Assembly (NCBI GenBank): GCA_902482185.1
Contig: CABSZR010000083.1
Span: 1-6,492, forward strand
DNA: 6,492 nt
Source of the DNA: an uncultured Collinsella sp.
Lineage (GTDB): Bacteria > Actinomycetota > Coriobacteriia > Coriobacteriales > Coriobacteriaceae
Direction of reading: 5' to 3'
The notes under the pieces were generated by a model, which ran no database searches, had not been told where the DNA came from, and saw nothing but the letters and a program-made list of their open reading frames with translations. Each line of letters begins with the position of its first letter. Positions within the stretch are counted from its first letter, which is position 1. Made by a program: the position numbers and the translations under genes. Shown piece by piece: positions 1 through 6,007 of the stretch.

Positions 1-22
1 CATCGAATACAAGTGCCACGGG

Positions 23-700
23 CTACACCTCCAGCGGCACAATCTTGGTGCCATGGAGCTCGGAGACGCCCAGTGCCGCCGCCACGGTATCGCGGTTGAC
101 CGTGGAAATGCCGCCGCCGGGAAGGATGGTCAAACGATCGCCCGCATACTCGATTAAACGAGCCAGGTGATCGAAATTGTCCTCGATCGACGTACCGGCC
201 GCACCGCCATGCGTGAGGATGCGCGTAACGCCGCAGTCGGCAAGTGTATCAATCGCATCGAGCTGAGCCTCGGGCGAGAGCTGGTCAAATGCCATGTGGA
301 AGGTGATGTCGATGGGTTCACGCTTGCATTCCTCGGTCGCGCAGCCCGCGGCCATCACGAGGGCGCCCAACGTAAGCTCGTCGAGTGCCCATCCGCCAGC
401 GCAGGGCTTGCAGCAGCCAAAGGCCAAGCCGTCAACGCCGGCGCTCACGGCAAGGCCCAGGTCCATCTCCATCATACGCAACTCGTCCTGGTTGTAGTGA
501 AAGTCGCCGCCACACGGGCGAATCATGCACATCACCCGTGCATCGTGCTCGTGGGCATAGTTGGTCGTAGCGCTGATAACGCCGGCCGAAGGCGTGGTGC
601 CACCAACGGCAAGGTTGTCGCACAGCTCGATACGCCTTGCACCGGCATCGATAGCCGCCGGCACCCGCTCAAAGTTCTCGGCACAAAACTCGTACAGCAT
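23..700 (-). CDS. cutC: CutC family protein (copper homeostasis family, TIM-barrel fold)
   Basis: A 225-residue protein of the CutC family. Family landmarks are visible in order: an N-terminal strand with Cys6, ARRIELCDNLAVGGTTPS at 21-38, MIRPCGGDF at 59-67, ITFHMAFD at 132-139, RILTHGG at 160-166 and LPGGGIS at 193-199, ending in ELHGTKI. The ATG at 700 is chosen because a GGGGG ribosome site lies about seven bases upstream and the protein then begins where family members begin; the frame stays open upstream to 913 but crosses the terminator and inverted repeat. The protein is somewhat shorter than E. coli CutC (about 248 residues) because it stops just after the last barrel motif. It has ten cysteines, including CCKPC at 96-100. 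Family membership is clear, but function is not: CutC was named for copper tolerance, and in E. coli that phenotype was later attributed to the MicL small RNA encoded at the cutC 3' end. It lies downstream of the liv terminator, so it is probably transcribed separately. No functional link to the transporter is evident. Confidence 0.9.
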   Translation of the reverse strand: MLYEFCAENFERVPAAIDAGARRIELCDNLAVGGTTPSAGVISATTNYAHEHDARVMCMIRPCGGDFHYNQDELRMMEMDLGLAVSAGVDGLAFGCCKPCAGGWALDELTLGALVMAAGCATEECKREPIDITFHMAFDQLSPEAQLDAIDTLADCGVTRILTHGGAAGTSIEDNFDHLARLIEYAGDRLTILPGGGISTVNRDTVAAALGVSELHGTKIVPLEV

Positions 701-758
701 AGATAGACCCCCAAAGACAGCAGATGTTTTCCGACGGGCATTGTCACACATCCCCATG

Positions 759-827
759 AAGTTGCAGTGGAATAGGGACTCTTTTGGCCTCTGGAGCCCG
801 TATTCAGTCCCTATTTCACCGCAACTT
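759..827. repeat. Long imperfect inverted repeat in the livF-cutC intergenic region
   Basis: Two 22-base arms (759-780 and 806-827) are reverse complements at 20 of 22 positions and are separated by a 25-base spacer. The arms begin AAGTTGC and end TAGGGACT on the plus strand. The element abuts the livF terminator (stem from 829) and lies 58 bases upstream of the cutC start. On the cutC strand it would form a large stem-loop in the leader or promoter region. The size and arm structure resemble a repetitive extragenic palindrome or a small non-autonomous element. No target-site duplication is obvious and no coding sequence lies inside it. Its function is unknown. Confidence 0.75.
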
Positions 828-828
828 A

Positions 829-865
829 AAAAGGGGCGCTGACTGAGATAGTCGGCGCCCCTTTT
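829..865 (-). terminator. Intrinsic terminator of the liv operon, potentially bidirectional
   Basis: An 11-base-pair perfect stem (829-839 with 855-865, AAAAGGGGCGC against GCGCCCCTTTT) is extended by a T/G position and a further four pairs (841-844 with 850-853) around a five-base loop. On the minus strand the stem runs into a T tract, starting 11 bases after the livF stop codon. A T run also follows on the plus strand, so it could work in both directions, although no plus-strand gene approaches it. Confidence 0.92.
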
Positions 866-875
866 GTTAGGTGGG

Positions 876-1589
876 TTAGCCTCCGAGGTAGGCTTTGCGG
901 ACGTTGTCGTCATGCAGGAGCTCTTGGCCGGTGCCGGTCATGGTGATCTTGCCGGTCTCGAGCACGTAGCCGCGCGTGGCGATGGAAAGCGCCATCTGTG
1001 CGTTTTGCTCGACCAGGAGCACCGTGGTTCCGGCCTTATGCAGATCCTCGACAATTTGGAAGATCTGCTCGATCAGAATCGGTGCCAAGCCCATAGAGGG
1101 CTCATCGAGCATGAGCAGCTTAGGGTTACTCATAAGGGCGCGCCCCATAACGAGCATCTGCTGCTCACCGCCCGAAAGGGTGCCGGCGACCTGGCGACGG
1201 CGTTCCTTCAGGCGCGGGAACTGCTCGTAAACACGTTCGAGGCCCGGAGCCACCGTTGACATGGCCTGCGTATAGGCACCCATTTCCAGGTTCTCCTCGA
1301 CCGTCATCTGCAAAAAGGCGCGACGACCCTCGGGAACCTGAGCCAGACCCTTACCAACCAGCTTGTCGGCGGGCGTATGGGTAATGTCCTCGCCCATAAA
1401 CTTGATGGAGCCGGTCTTAGAGCGCAGCAGGCCCGAGACGGTCTTGAGCGTCGTGGACTTACCGGCACCGTTGGCGCCAATCAGAGCCACGATCTCGCCC
1501 TCGTTAACGTTAAAGGAGATATCCTTGATGGCGTGGATGGCGCCGTACCAGACGTTGATGTTGTAGACGGAAAGCATCGGTTCTGCCAT
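876..1589 (-). CDS. livF: Branched-chain amino acid ABC transporter ATP-binding protein LivF
   Basis: A cytoplasmic ATPase subunit of 237 residues, the same length as E. coli LivF. It carries the full ABC set: Walker A GANGAGKS at 38-45, Q-loop glutamine at 84 (AQVPEGR, typical of LivF), signature LSGGEQQ at 138-144, and Walker B LLMLDEP at 158-164. The H-loop position reads VEQN (193-196), with glutamine instead of histidine, as is usual in LivF proteins, so the LivG partner supplies the canonical histidine. The ATG at 1589 directly follows the livG stop codon (TAA then ATG, no gap), and a GGGGGAG ribosome site lies inside the end of livG, suggesting translational coupling. It is the last gene of the operon, with a strong terminator 11 bases downstream. 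It is expected to pair with LivG and drive transport through LivH/LivM. Confidence 0.96.
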   Translation of the reverse strand: MAEPMLSVYNINVWYGAIHAIKDISFNVNEGEIVALIGANGAGKSTTLKTVSGLLRSKTGSIKFMGEDITHTPADKLVGKGLAQVPEGRRAFLQMTVEENLEMGAYTQAMSTVAPGLERVYEQFPRLKERRRQVAGTLSGGEQQMLVMGRALMSNPKLLMLDEPSMGLAPILIEQIFQIVEDLHKAGTTVLLVEQNAQMALSIATRGYVLETGKITMTGTGQELLHDDNVRKAYLGG

Positions 1590-2450
1590 TTAGTTCTCCC
1601 CCTTATCCTGCTTACCCAGATACGCCTCGATAACGGCATCGTTGTTCTGGATTTCCTCGGCCGTGCCCTTGGCGATGACCTTGCCAAAGTTAAGCACGCA
1701 GATGCCCTCGCAGATGTTCATAACGAGCGACATATCGTGCTCGATAAGCATGATGGCGATGCCGAAGGTGTCGCGAATCTTGACGATGTTCGCCATGAGC
1801 TCTGCGGTCTCGGACGGGTTCATGCCGGCGGCAGGCTCGTCGAGCAGCAGCAGCTTGGGGTTAGTGGCAAGCGCGCGGACGATCTCCAGACGGCGCTGAG
1901 CGCCGTAAGGAAGCGAGCCGGCCTGTTCATTTGCCAGGTGCTCCATGTCAAAAATGGACAGCAGCTCCATGGCGCGCTCGTGGGCGGCCTTCTCGTGCTT
2001 CCAATACGTCGGCAGGCGCAGCACGCCCTCAAAGCCGGAGTAGCGCTCCTGGTTGTGCAGGCCGACCTTGACGTTATCCTCCACCGTCATGGTGTTGAAT
2101 AGGCGAATGTTCTGGAAGGTACGGGCAATACCCATGCGGTTGACCTGGTAGACCGACTTGCCCGAAGTGTCCTCGCCGTCGAGCAGGATGGTGCCATGCG
2201 TGGGCTGGTACACCTTGGTGAGCAGGTTGAAGACCGTGGTCTTGCCGGCGCCGTTGGGACCGATCAGACCGGCGATCTCGGTCTTGCCGATAGTCAGGCT
2301 AAAGTCGTCGACTGCCTTAAGGCCACCGAACTCAATGCCCAGGTGGATGCACTCGAGTGCAGGGCGCTCGCCCAGGTCACGATCGGGAACGATGGCGCCA
2401 GAAGGATACGGGACCATCTTGCCCTTCTTGAACTCAAATTTACTGGGCAT
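1590..2450 (-). CDS. livG: Branched-chain amino acid ABC transporter ATP-binding protein LivG
   Basis: A 286-residue cytoplasmic ATPase subunit. Motifs: IEFGGLKAVDDFSL at 39-52 (typical LivG entry), Walker A GPNGAGKT at 64-71, Q-loop in ARTFQNIRLF at 109-118, signature LPYGAQRR at 180-187 (a variant of LSYGQQR), Walker B LLLLDEP at 200-206, H-loop IEHDM at 236-240. The C-terminal part with VLNFGKVIAKGTAEEI is also LivG-like. The ATG at 2450 is chosen because a strong AAGGAGG site lies nine bases upstream; the frame stays open further only to a TTG at 2477 with no good site. This start overlaps the end of livM by 11 bases. About 30 residues precede the ABC domain, so the protein is longer than E. 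coli LivG (255 residues). Substrate choice is not set by this subunit. Confidence 0.96.
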   Translation of the reverse strand: MPSKFEFKKGKMVPYPSGAIVPDRDLGERPALECIHLGIEFGGLKAVDDFSLTIGKTEIAGLIGPNGAGKTTVFNLLTKVYQPTHGTILLDGEDTSGKSVYQVNRMGIARTFQNIRLFNTMTVEDNVKVGLHNQERYSGFEGVLRLPTYWKHEKAAHERAMELLSIFDMEHLANEQAGSLPYGAQRRLEIVRALATNPKLLLLDEPAAGMNPSETAELMANIVKIRDTFGIAIMLIEHDMSLVMNICEGICVLNFGKVIAKGTAEEIQNNDAVIEAYLGKQDKGEN

Positions 2451-3519
2451 CGGCTGCCACCTCCTTCTTGGAAGCAAAGCGGTCCTTGACGCGACCGAAG
2501 AACGCCTTGAGCTGCGGGTTGTTGGTAAAAATCATGACCAGGATCAGCACGATGGCGTAGATGAGCATGCGGTAGTCCGAGAACTGACGAAGCAGCTCGG
2601 GAAGCACCGTGAGTAGCGCCGCCGCGATGACGGAGCCGCGCATATTGCCCAGACCGCCCAGGACCACGAACACCAGGATGAGAATGGACGTGTTGAAGTC
2701 GAACTTGGTGGCGGAGAGCTGCGAGAAGTTACCGCCGAAGAGGGCTCCGGCAGCACCGGCGAGGGCAGCGGAAACCACGAAGGCGATCATGCGGTACTCG
2801 GTGACGGAGATGCCTACGGACTCGGCTGCAATCTTGTTATCGCGCACGGCCATAATGGCACGGCCGGTACGGCTGCGAACCAGGTTGAGCACGATCACGA
2901 GTGCGACCATGACCAGGATGGCACCGGCGAGGAAGGTCGAGTACGTCGACACGCCCGAGGCGCCCTGGGCGCCCTTGATGATGGCGGTGCCGTCCTCGAG
3001 CAGGTGCAGGTCGTCGATCGTAGAGTTGCCCGTGATGTTAAAGATCACGTGCAGGCCGCGGGAGTCGACGCCCACAATAAGGCAGGTGACGATCTCTTTG
3101 ATGATCTCGCCAAAGGCCAGCGTCACGATAGCCAGGTAATCGCCGCTCAGGCGCAGGACCGGGATACCAATCAAGAAGCCCAAGATGGCAGCGGCGATAG
3201 CGCCGACCACGATGCTGATGATAAGGCGCACCGGATCGGAGGGAACGGCGCTCTCGAGGGCGACCGCGGTGACGATGCCCGTGTAGGCGCCGACACTCAT
3301 AAAGCCCGCATGGCCCAGCGACAGGTCGCCCGCGATGCCGACGACAAGGTTGAGGGAAATGGCCATGACGATGTAGGCCGTAATAGGAACCAACTGACCA
3401 GCAATCATGCGCGGGATCATGTGGTTGGACTGCATAAAGAACACGATGGCGAACGCCACAACGCACATGGCGTACGTAACAAAGTCGTGACGCGTCTGCT
3501 TGTCTTTAAGAAACTTCAT
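2440..3519 (-). CDS. livM: Branched-chain amino acid ABC transporter permease LivM
   Basis: An integral membrane permease of 359 residues. Family landmarks: SLNLVVGIAGDLSLGHAGFM at 55-74, VLRLSGDYLAIVTLAFGEII at 121-140, and the cytoplasmic coupling loop GRAIMAVRDNKIAAESVGI at 219-237, followed by an Ala/Gly-rich membrane segment. Hydrophobic stretches are seen around 12-30, 42-62, 97-118, 196-213, 245-262, 277-290, 294-310 and 318-333. It ends in a lysine-rich tail. E. coli LivM is longer (425 residues) because of an N-terminal extension; this is the compact form. The ATG at 3519 is preferred because AGGTGA sits five bases upstream, overlapping the livH stop. An in-frame GTG at 3528, directly after that stop and with GAGAAGG upstream, would add three residues and cannot be excluded. 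It pairs with LivH to form the channel. Confidence 0.95.
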   Translation of the reverse strand: MKFLKDKQTRHDFVTYAMCVVAFAIVFFMQSNHMIPRMIAGQLVPITAYIVMAISLNLVVGIAGDLSLGHAGFMSVGAYTGIVTAVALESAVPSDPVRLIISIVVGAIAAAILGFLIGIPVLRLSGDYLAIVTLAFGEIIKEIVTCLIVGVDSRGLHVIFNITGNSTIDDLHLLEDGTAIIKGAQGASGVSTYSTFLAGAILVMVALVIVLNLVRSRTGRAIMAVRDNKIAAESVGISVTEYRMIAFVVSAALAGAAGALFGGNFSQLSATKFDFNTSILILVFVVLGGLGNMRGSVIAAALLTVLPELLRQFSDYRMLIYAIVLILVMIFTNNPQLKAFFGRVKDRFASKKEVAADAQ

Positions 3520-3528
3520 AACGCTCAC

Positions 3529-4410
3529 CTACACCTTCTCGGGGACGTACTTGCCCAAGAGGCCGGCAGGCTTGACGAGCAGGACGATGATCAAAACACC
3601 AAAGACGATGGAGTTGGCAAGGCTCGTGGAAATGTAAGCCTGCGCCATCGCCTCGATGATGCCGATGAGAATGCCACCGACAAAAGCGCCGGGGATGGAG
3701 CCGATGCCACCGAAGACAGCGGCGTCGAAGGCCTTGATGCCAGGCATAGCACCCGTCGTGGGCTGCAGCACCGGCGAGTAGGAGCACAGCAGCACGCCGG
3801 CGATGGCGGCAAGGGCAGAGCCGATGGCAAACGTCATCGAAATGGTGCGGTTGACGTTGATGCCCATGAGCTGAGCGGCAGCCTTGTCCTCGGACACGGC
3901 GCGCATGGCCTTGCCCATCTTGGTCTTACCTGTAAAGAACATCAGGCCGGCCATGATAACCAGGCAGGCGACGATGGTGACGAGCGAGACGGCGCTCACG
4001 TTGAACTTGGCCAAGAACTCCGGCACCTGGAAGGTGACGAGCGAAGTGAAGTTCTTGGGCGTGGCGCCCCACAGAAGCTGCGCGGCGTTCTGCAGGAAGT
4101 AAGACACGCCGATAGCCGTGATCAGAACGGCCAGCGGGCCTGCTTGGCGCAGCGGCTTGTATGCCAGACCCTCGATGAGAACACCGAGAACGGTACAGAC
4201 CACACAAGAAAGAATTACAGATGCCCAGCCCGGAAGGCCGAGATACGACGTGGCACAGAACGAGACATAGGCACCGACCATGATGACATCGCCGTGAGCG
4301 AAGTTCAGCATCTTGGCGATACCGTAGACCATGGTGTAGCCCAACGCGATGATGGCGTAGACGCTGCCCATGGACAGGCCGTTGACCAGGTATTGGATAA
4401 AGACCGTCAT
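3529..4410 (-). CDS. livH: Branched-chain amino acid ABC transporter permease LivH
   Basis: A 293-residue integral membrane permease. The N-terminus IQYLVNGLSMGSVYAIIALG (5-24), followed by YTMVYGIAKMLNFAHGDV, is the classic LivH signature and lines up with E. coli LivH. The coupling loop GKAMRAVSEDKAAAQLMGI lies at 166-184, and AFDAAVFGGIGSIPGAFVGG at 227-246 is another family block. Several other strongly hydrophobic segments agree with a multi-pass inner membrane protein. The ATG at 4410 is chosen because AAAGGGGG lies nine bases upstream. Another ATG at 4419 directly abuts that site and is too close; the frame also stays open further upstream, through the intercistronic hairpins, which is not credible as coding. 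It is the first gene of the compact livHMGF block, 139 bases after livJ, and its stop codon is contiguous with the livM initiation region. Confidence 0.95.
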   Translation of the reverse strand: MTVFIQYLVNGLSMGSVYAIIALGYTMVYGIAKMLNFAHGDVIMVGAYVSFCATSYLGLPGWASVILSCVVCTVLGVLIEGLAYKPLRQAGPLAVLITAIGVSYFLQNAAQLLWGATPKNFTSLVTFQVPEFLAKFNVSAVSLVTIVACLVIMAGLMFFTGKTKMGKAMRAVSEDKAAAQLMGINVNRTISMTFAIGSALAAIAGVLLCSYSPVLQPTTGAMPGIKAFDAAVFGGIGSIPGAFVGGILIGIIEAMAQAYISTSLANSIVFGVLIIVLLVKPAGLLGKYVPEKV

Positions 4411-4456
4411 GTTCCACATCCCCCTTTCGAATAGGTTTCCAGTTGATGTATGAAAC

Positions 4457-4476
4457 AGGGACGTTACATCGTCCCT
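4457..4476 (-). promoter_or_regulatory. Small perfect hairpin in the livJ-livH intercistronic region
   Basis: A seven-base-pair perfect stem (4457-4463 with 4470-4476, AGGGACG against CGTCCCT) has a six-base loop. On the minus strand it is followed by GTTTCAT, too weak a T tract for a confident terminator. It sits 46 bases upstream of the livH start and 10 bases after a second, larger hairpin. It may act as a partial terminator, a processing site or a block to 3' degradation of the livJ message. Confidence 0.5.
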
Positions 4477-4486
4477 AGATACCAAG

Positions 4487-4518
4487 CAAGCAGGGAAGGC
4501 CAAAACCTCCCCTGCTTG
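4487..4518 (-). promoter_or_regulatory. Intercistronic stem-loop just after livJ
   Basis: Thirteen-base arms (4487-4499 and 4506-4518) enclose a six-base loop. The only mismatch in DNA (A4496 against C4509) becomes a G-U pair in the minus-strand transcript, so the RNA stem is fully paired in the direction livJ is transcribed. No U tract follows directly, arguing against a complete intrinsic terminator. It lies 31 bases after the livJ stop. Stem-loops between a binding-protein gene and its permease genes are known in other ABC operons to raise the relative amount of binding protein; that role is inferred here. Confidence 0.6.
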
Positions 4519-4549
4519 GGATCAAAACCGCTCTATGTAAGGCGGCCAA

Positions 4550-5737
4550 TTAGGCCTGTACGTACTTGCCATCGGTGATGACGTACGCCGTGGGCTCCTT
4601 CTGGACCTGGCCCTTGTCGTTCCAGGAGAGCTTGCCAGTCAGGCCGTCAACAGTAATGTTGCGCATAGCCTCGGGAAGCTTCTCGGCAACCTCGGTGGGA
4701 TCGGCGTCGACACCCAGGCCGGCCTCCTTGAGAGCCTCGACCACAGCATGCACGCCGTCGTAGGCGTCGGCGGCAAACTGGTCGGGGGTATCGCCGTACT
4801 TATCTTTGTAAGCGTTGACGAAGTCGGCGTTCTTCTCGTCGTCGGCGGAAAACGGGGTCATGAGCAGCAGACCCTCGGCAAGAGAGGTGTCGAAGCCCTC
4901 AACGCCCAGGATGCCATCCATGCCGTCGCAGCCCATCATCTTGACGTCGTAGCCCATGTCCTTGGCGTTCTTGAGCAGGACGGACGCCGGCGTGTAGTAG
5001 ATCGGCGCAAAGATCATGGTGGCGCCTGCCTGCTTGGCCTTGGTCAGCTGGTTGGTAAAGCTCGTGGCGGAGTCGTCCTTAAAGGTCTCCTCGTCGACAA
5101 TCTCAAGCTTAGACTTAGCGGCCTGGGCCTTAAAGGAATCTGCGATGCCCGAAGAATAGGCGTCGCCGGAGTTATAGAACAGCACGAACTTCTCGTTCGC
5201 ATACTTCTGCGCCAGGAACTTGGCAGCGTTGACACCTTGGTTGGGGTCGGTAAAGCAAACCTGGAAGACGCAATCCTTGCCCTTGGTAACGTCCTCGGAG
5301 GACGCGGACGGGGTAATCATGAACGTCTCGGGGTCGTTACCGCACTCAGCAGCAACGGCGACCGACGCACCCGTGGTGGTCGGACCGACAAGGGCCTGCA
5401 TGCCCCAGTCGAGCAGGGTGTTGAAGGCGTTGACGGCCTTCTCGCCGTCAGCCTGGTCGTCCTCGGCCTTGCTGACAAGCGGCAGCTCCTTGGTCGAGAA
5501 ATCCTTGCAGCCAAGCTCGACAGCCTGTGTAACGGACTTGCCGTAGGACGCGTTGGCGCCGGTCAGCGGGCCGATGGTGCCGATCTTAAACGAAGCGTCG
5601 CTCGAAGCGGAACCGCTGTCGCCGCCGTTGGAGGAGCAGCCAGCTAGAATGGACATCGCCCCCAGACCTGCTGCGCTCGCGATAACGCTCCTGCGATTCA
5701 TAACAGGGTTCAATGACTTACCGGTGAGGCTCGACAT
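4550..5737 (-). CDS. livJ: Branched-chain amino acid ABC transporter substrate-binding lipoprotein LivJ
   Basis: A 395-residue extracytoplasmic ligand-binding lipoprotein. The N-terminus has a positive stretch with Arg-Arg at 15-16, a hydrophobic segment (18-30) and a lipobox LAGC at 31-34, so Cys34 is the predicted lipidated residue, followed by a Ser/Gly-rich linker to about 49. The NRRSVIA context weakly resembles a Tat signal. The mature part is the type I periplasmic binding fold of the LivJ/LivK family: FKIGTIGPLTGANASYG at 50-66, ALVGPTTTGAS at 115-125, MITPSAS at 140-146, MIFAPIYYTPAS at 241-252, and FAADAYDGVHAVVEAL at 321-336. The ATG at 5737 has GAGAGGAGAG a few bases upstream; an internal ATG at 5701 has no ribosome site. 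It is first in the run to livHMGF. The ligand is probably Leu/Ile/Val, but this family also includes receptors for other amino acids and amides, so specificity is not settled. The C-terminal 160 residues closely match the partial paralogue upstream. Confidence 0.95.
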   Translation of the reverse strand: MSSLTGKSLNPVMNRRSVIASAAGLGAMSILAGCSSNGGDSGSASSDASFKIGTIGPLTGANASYGKSVTQAVELGCKDFSTKELPLVSKAEDDQADGEKAVNAFNTLLDWGMQALVGPTTTGASVAVAAECGNDPETFMITPSASSEDVTKGKDCVFQVCFTDPNQGVNAAKFLAQKYANEKFVLFYNSGDAYSSGIADSFKAQAAKSKLEIVDEETFKDDSATSFTNQLTKAKQAGATMIFAPIYYTPASVLLKNAKDMGYDVKMMGCDGMDGILGVEGFDTSLAEGLLLMTPFSADDEKNADFVNAYKDKYGDTPDQFAADAYDGVHAVVEALKEAGLGVDADPTEVAEKLPEAMRNITVDGLTGKLSWNDKGQVQKEPTAYVITDGKYVQA

Positions 5738-5758
5738 GCGGCTCTCCTCTCAAATCTC

Positions 5759-5779
5759 GTCGGGTTTCGGTTACCCGAC
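5759..5779 (-). promoter_or_regulatory. Hairpin in the livJ leader, just upstream of the ribosome binding site
   Basis: Seven-base perfect arms (5759-5765 and 5773-5779, GTCGGGT against ACCCGAC) enclose a seven-base loop. The hairpin ends 21 bases upstream of the livJ ATG, immediately before the GAGAGGAGAG ribosome site. A second small hairpin with five-base arms and a four-base loop lies further upstream at 5791-5804. The pair could stabilise the message or modulate translation. I do not recognise either as a known riboswitch. Confidence 0.5.
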
Positions 5780-5810
5780 AGGCCATCCTTCGCCGTGTTC
5801 GGCGTTCGCA

Positions 5811-5972
5811 AAATAGTAGACGCTTTAGTTGAGAAAAGTGGCGATTATTTCAACTTTTCTTTTGTTTTGTCCATTTATCCATAATTCTGCGTATTCCTGT
5901 CGGTTTATGCAGTTTAGCCACTTTATTGTGTGAAAGTAATGTTTCCGTTCTGTTACAGGCGTCCTTGCCCTG
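5811..5972 (-). promoter_or_regulatory. AT-rich probable promoter/operator region of livJ
   Basis: This stretch is clearly richer in A/T than the genes on either side and lies upstream of the livJ leader. TACTAT at 5813-5818 (read on the minus strand) is a possible -10 element, but no matching -35 is convincing, so the start site is not fixed. Overlapping short inverted repeats lie at 5827-5860: AGAAAAGT at 5832-5839 with its complement at 5853-5860, and AGTTGA at 5827-5832 with its complement at 5850-5855. This could be a regulator binding site, for example for an Lrp-like protein, but short repeats in AT-rich DNA can arise by chance. No credible gene is present. Confidence 0.4.
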
Positions 5973-5992
5973 AATAAAACGGCCCGCCGGTC
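5973..5992 (-). terminator. Weak candidate terminator after the upstream binding-protein gene
   Basis: On the minus strand a GC-rich CCGGCGGGCCG segment is followed by TTTTATT, 15 bases or so after the stop codon of the partial binding-protein gene. The possible stem is only three to four base pairs, so termination is uncertain and read-through into livJ is possible. Confidence 0.25.
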
Positions 5993-6007
5993 TCGATGTA
6001 TATGCAC

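Noticed and set aside
167..706. A 179-codon plus-strand frame opposite cutC
   Set aside because: It is antisense to a recognised family protein and shows no domain of its own.
759..827. Insertion sequence or CRISPR repeat explanation for the palindrome near cutC
   Set aside because: There is no transposase frame and no visible target duplication, and only a single inverted pair exists instead of regularly spaced direct repeats.
701..913. In-frame upstream extension of cutC to 913
   Set aside because: The extension would run through the liv terminator and the inverted repeat and overlap the end of livF; the extra residues match nothing in the CutC family, and a good ribosome site supports the start at 700.
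1377..2102. A 241-codon plus-strand open frame opposite livG and livF
   Set aside because: It is antisense to well-supported ATPase genes, crosses their boundary, and has no domain; it is a codon-bias shadow.
3004..4434. A 476-codon open frame on the plus strand opposite livM and livH
   Set aside because: Its product is rich in His, Asp, Gly and Arg with no recognisable domain, it lies antisense to two clear family members, and such frames are expected opposite genes with G/C-biased third positions.
4748..5647. A 299-codon plus-strand open frame opposite livJ
   Set aside because: It is antisense to a complete lipoprotein gene and has a low-complexity Gly/Val-rich product without family motifs.
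5825..6007. A 60-codon minus-strand frame in the intergenic region before livJ
   Set aside because: It would start from a GTG with no ribosome binding site directly after the preceding stop codon, has no recognisable product, and covers the AT-rich promoter region.
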